From Hexactinellida sp. DTS-2022 (Eukaryota; Porifera; Hexactinellida), in NCBI GenBank assembly GCA_028753945.1, contig JAPNXP010000002.1:10354001-10418000 (forward strand): a stretch of DNA of 64,000 nucleotides, in the 5' to 3' direction. The notes under the pieces were generated by a model that saw only the letters and a list, made by a program, of their open reading frames with translations, did not search any database and was not told the origin of the DNA. This document shows, one piece after another, positions 63,640 to 64,000 of this stretch. A program made the translations under genes and the position numbers. How positions within the stretch are numbered: the first letter of the stretch is position 1; the number at the start of each line of letters is the position of its first letter.

Positions 63640-63997
63640 TTAATTGCACTTCTCATTTCCAGGCATGATACCAAAAGCTATTAGTGCAGCTTTTATATCT
63701 ATCGTCAGGCTAACATTGAAATCTAAGATCAGACGTCTGATTTCATTCCTGGAGAATATTGTCTTGAGGTTATGATAATTTTCTGGTACAGGCCAGTCCC
63801 AATTTATAACGTAATTTATAGATGTCAATCACAGCTAATCGAGAATATCTCTTACTAAGAAGGCCAGGAATATCACAACAGGATACTGTCCAGACAGGAC
63901 AAATATCAGTATGTCCTTTCTTCTGAGATCGGTTCAATTCTAGTTGGCATACTTCAAAGAACTGACAAATCATTTCATATCGAGCAGCATAAAACAT
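63640..63997 (-). pseudogene. Unassigned coding-like segment at the right edge
   Basis: Two overlapping minus frames look protein-like. The first (63997-63770) reads RYEMICQFFEVCQLELNRSQ, then KKGHTDICPVWTVSCCDIPG and LLSKRYSRLAVID. The second (63828-63640) reads NYVINWDWPVPENYHNLKTI, then FSRNEIRRLILDFN and TIDIKAALIAFGIMPGNE. A single frameshift near 63800 would make them one gene remnant, or they may be two exons. It continues beyond the window or starts at the edge. Family not recognised. Confidence 0.35.
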
Positions 63998-64000
63998 TCC

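Overview
The window looks like repeat-rich, intron-bearing nuclear DNA from an AT-rich invertebrate animal. It has no bacterial operon structure, several polypyrimidine-AG acceptors and GT donors, and dense nested DNA transposons. I cannot fix the phylum from the sequence. A marine invertebrate such as a tunicate, cnidarian or lophotrochozoan would fit the mix of L2/CR1 LINE, Penelope-like reverse transcriptase, hAT families, pogo-type MITEs and a RAG1/Transib-type transposase. No complete host gene is present; only a few candidate host exons are visible, all on the minus strand.

Layout. 0-1.5 kb: the 3' half of an L2/CR1-type LINE. 1.5-6 kb: MITEs with TTAA-GG ends and a satellite-like array. 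6-16.8 kb: a compositional island, much richer in GC than its surroundings. It carries tandem promoter-like repeats with a TATA box, small Cys-pair and low-complexity reading frames, and a Penelope-like reverse transcriptase. A 576-bp hAT MITE and a 1741-bp hAT element are inserted in it, and copies of one approximately 290-bp direct repeat lie on both sides. 16.8-23 kb: MITEs of at least five families and a second, inverted array of the same satellite. 23.9-24.3 kb (minus): a small three-CxxC protein that resembles the N-terminal (non-core) zinc region of RAG1. 26-32 kb: foldback elements, and a 2.2-kb hAT inserted in a candidate host gene. 34.3-36.9 kb: a ZMYM1-like hAT transposase. 36.9-42.4 kb: a 5.5-kb unit bounded by roughly 110-bp inverted repeats with TTAA-GG ends that contains a broken RAG1/Transib core transposase. 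42.6-46.8 kb: a nearly intact second ZMYM1-like hAT with a perfect 8-bp target duplication. 47-54 kb: minisatellites, MITEs and a ZBED5/Buster-like hAT pseudogene with nested insertions. 54.6-64 kb: candidate host exons, a BED-finger hAT scrap and more MITEs.

How it fits together. Most of the window is a layered record of transposition. hAT elements with ends CAGGGCC or CAGTGGC supply transposases; several small elements with 8-bp duplications are probably mobilised by hAT enzymes, those in TA targets by Tc1/pogo enzymes, and TTAA-GG elements by a piggyBac- or Kolobok-type enzyme. The two RAG1-related pieces (N-terminal-like ORF at 24 kb, Transib-like core at 38 kb) and the GC-rich Penelope-like island are the most interesting content. 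All family assignments come from reading motifs and recalled family features; no search was run.
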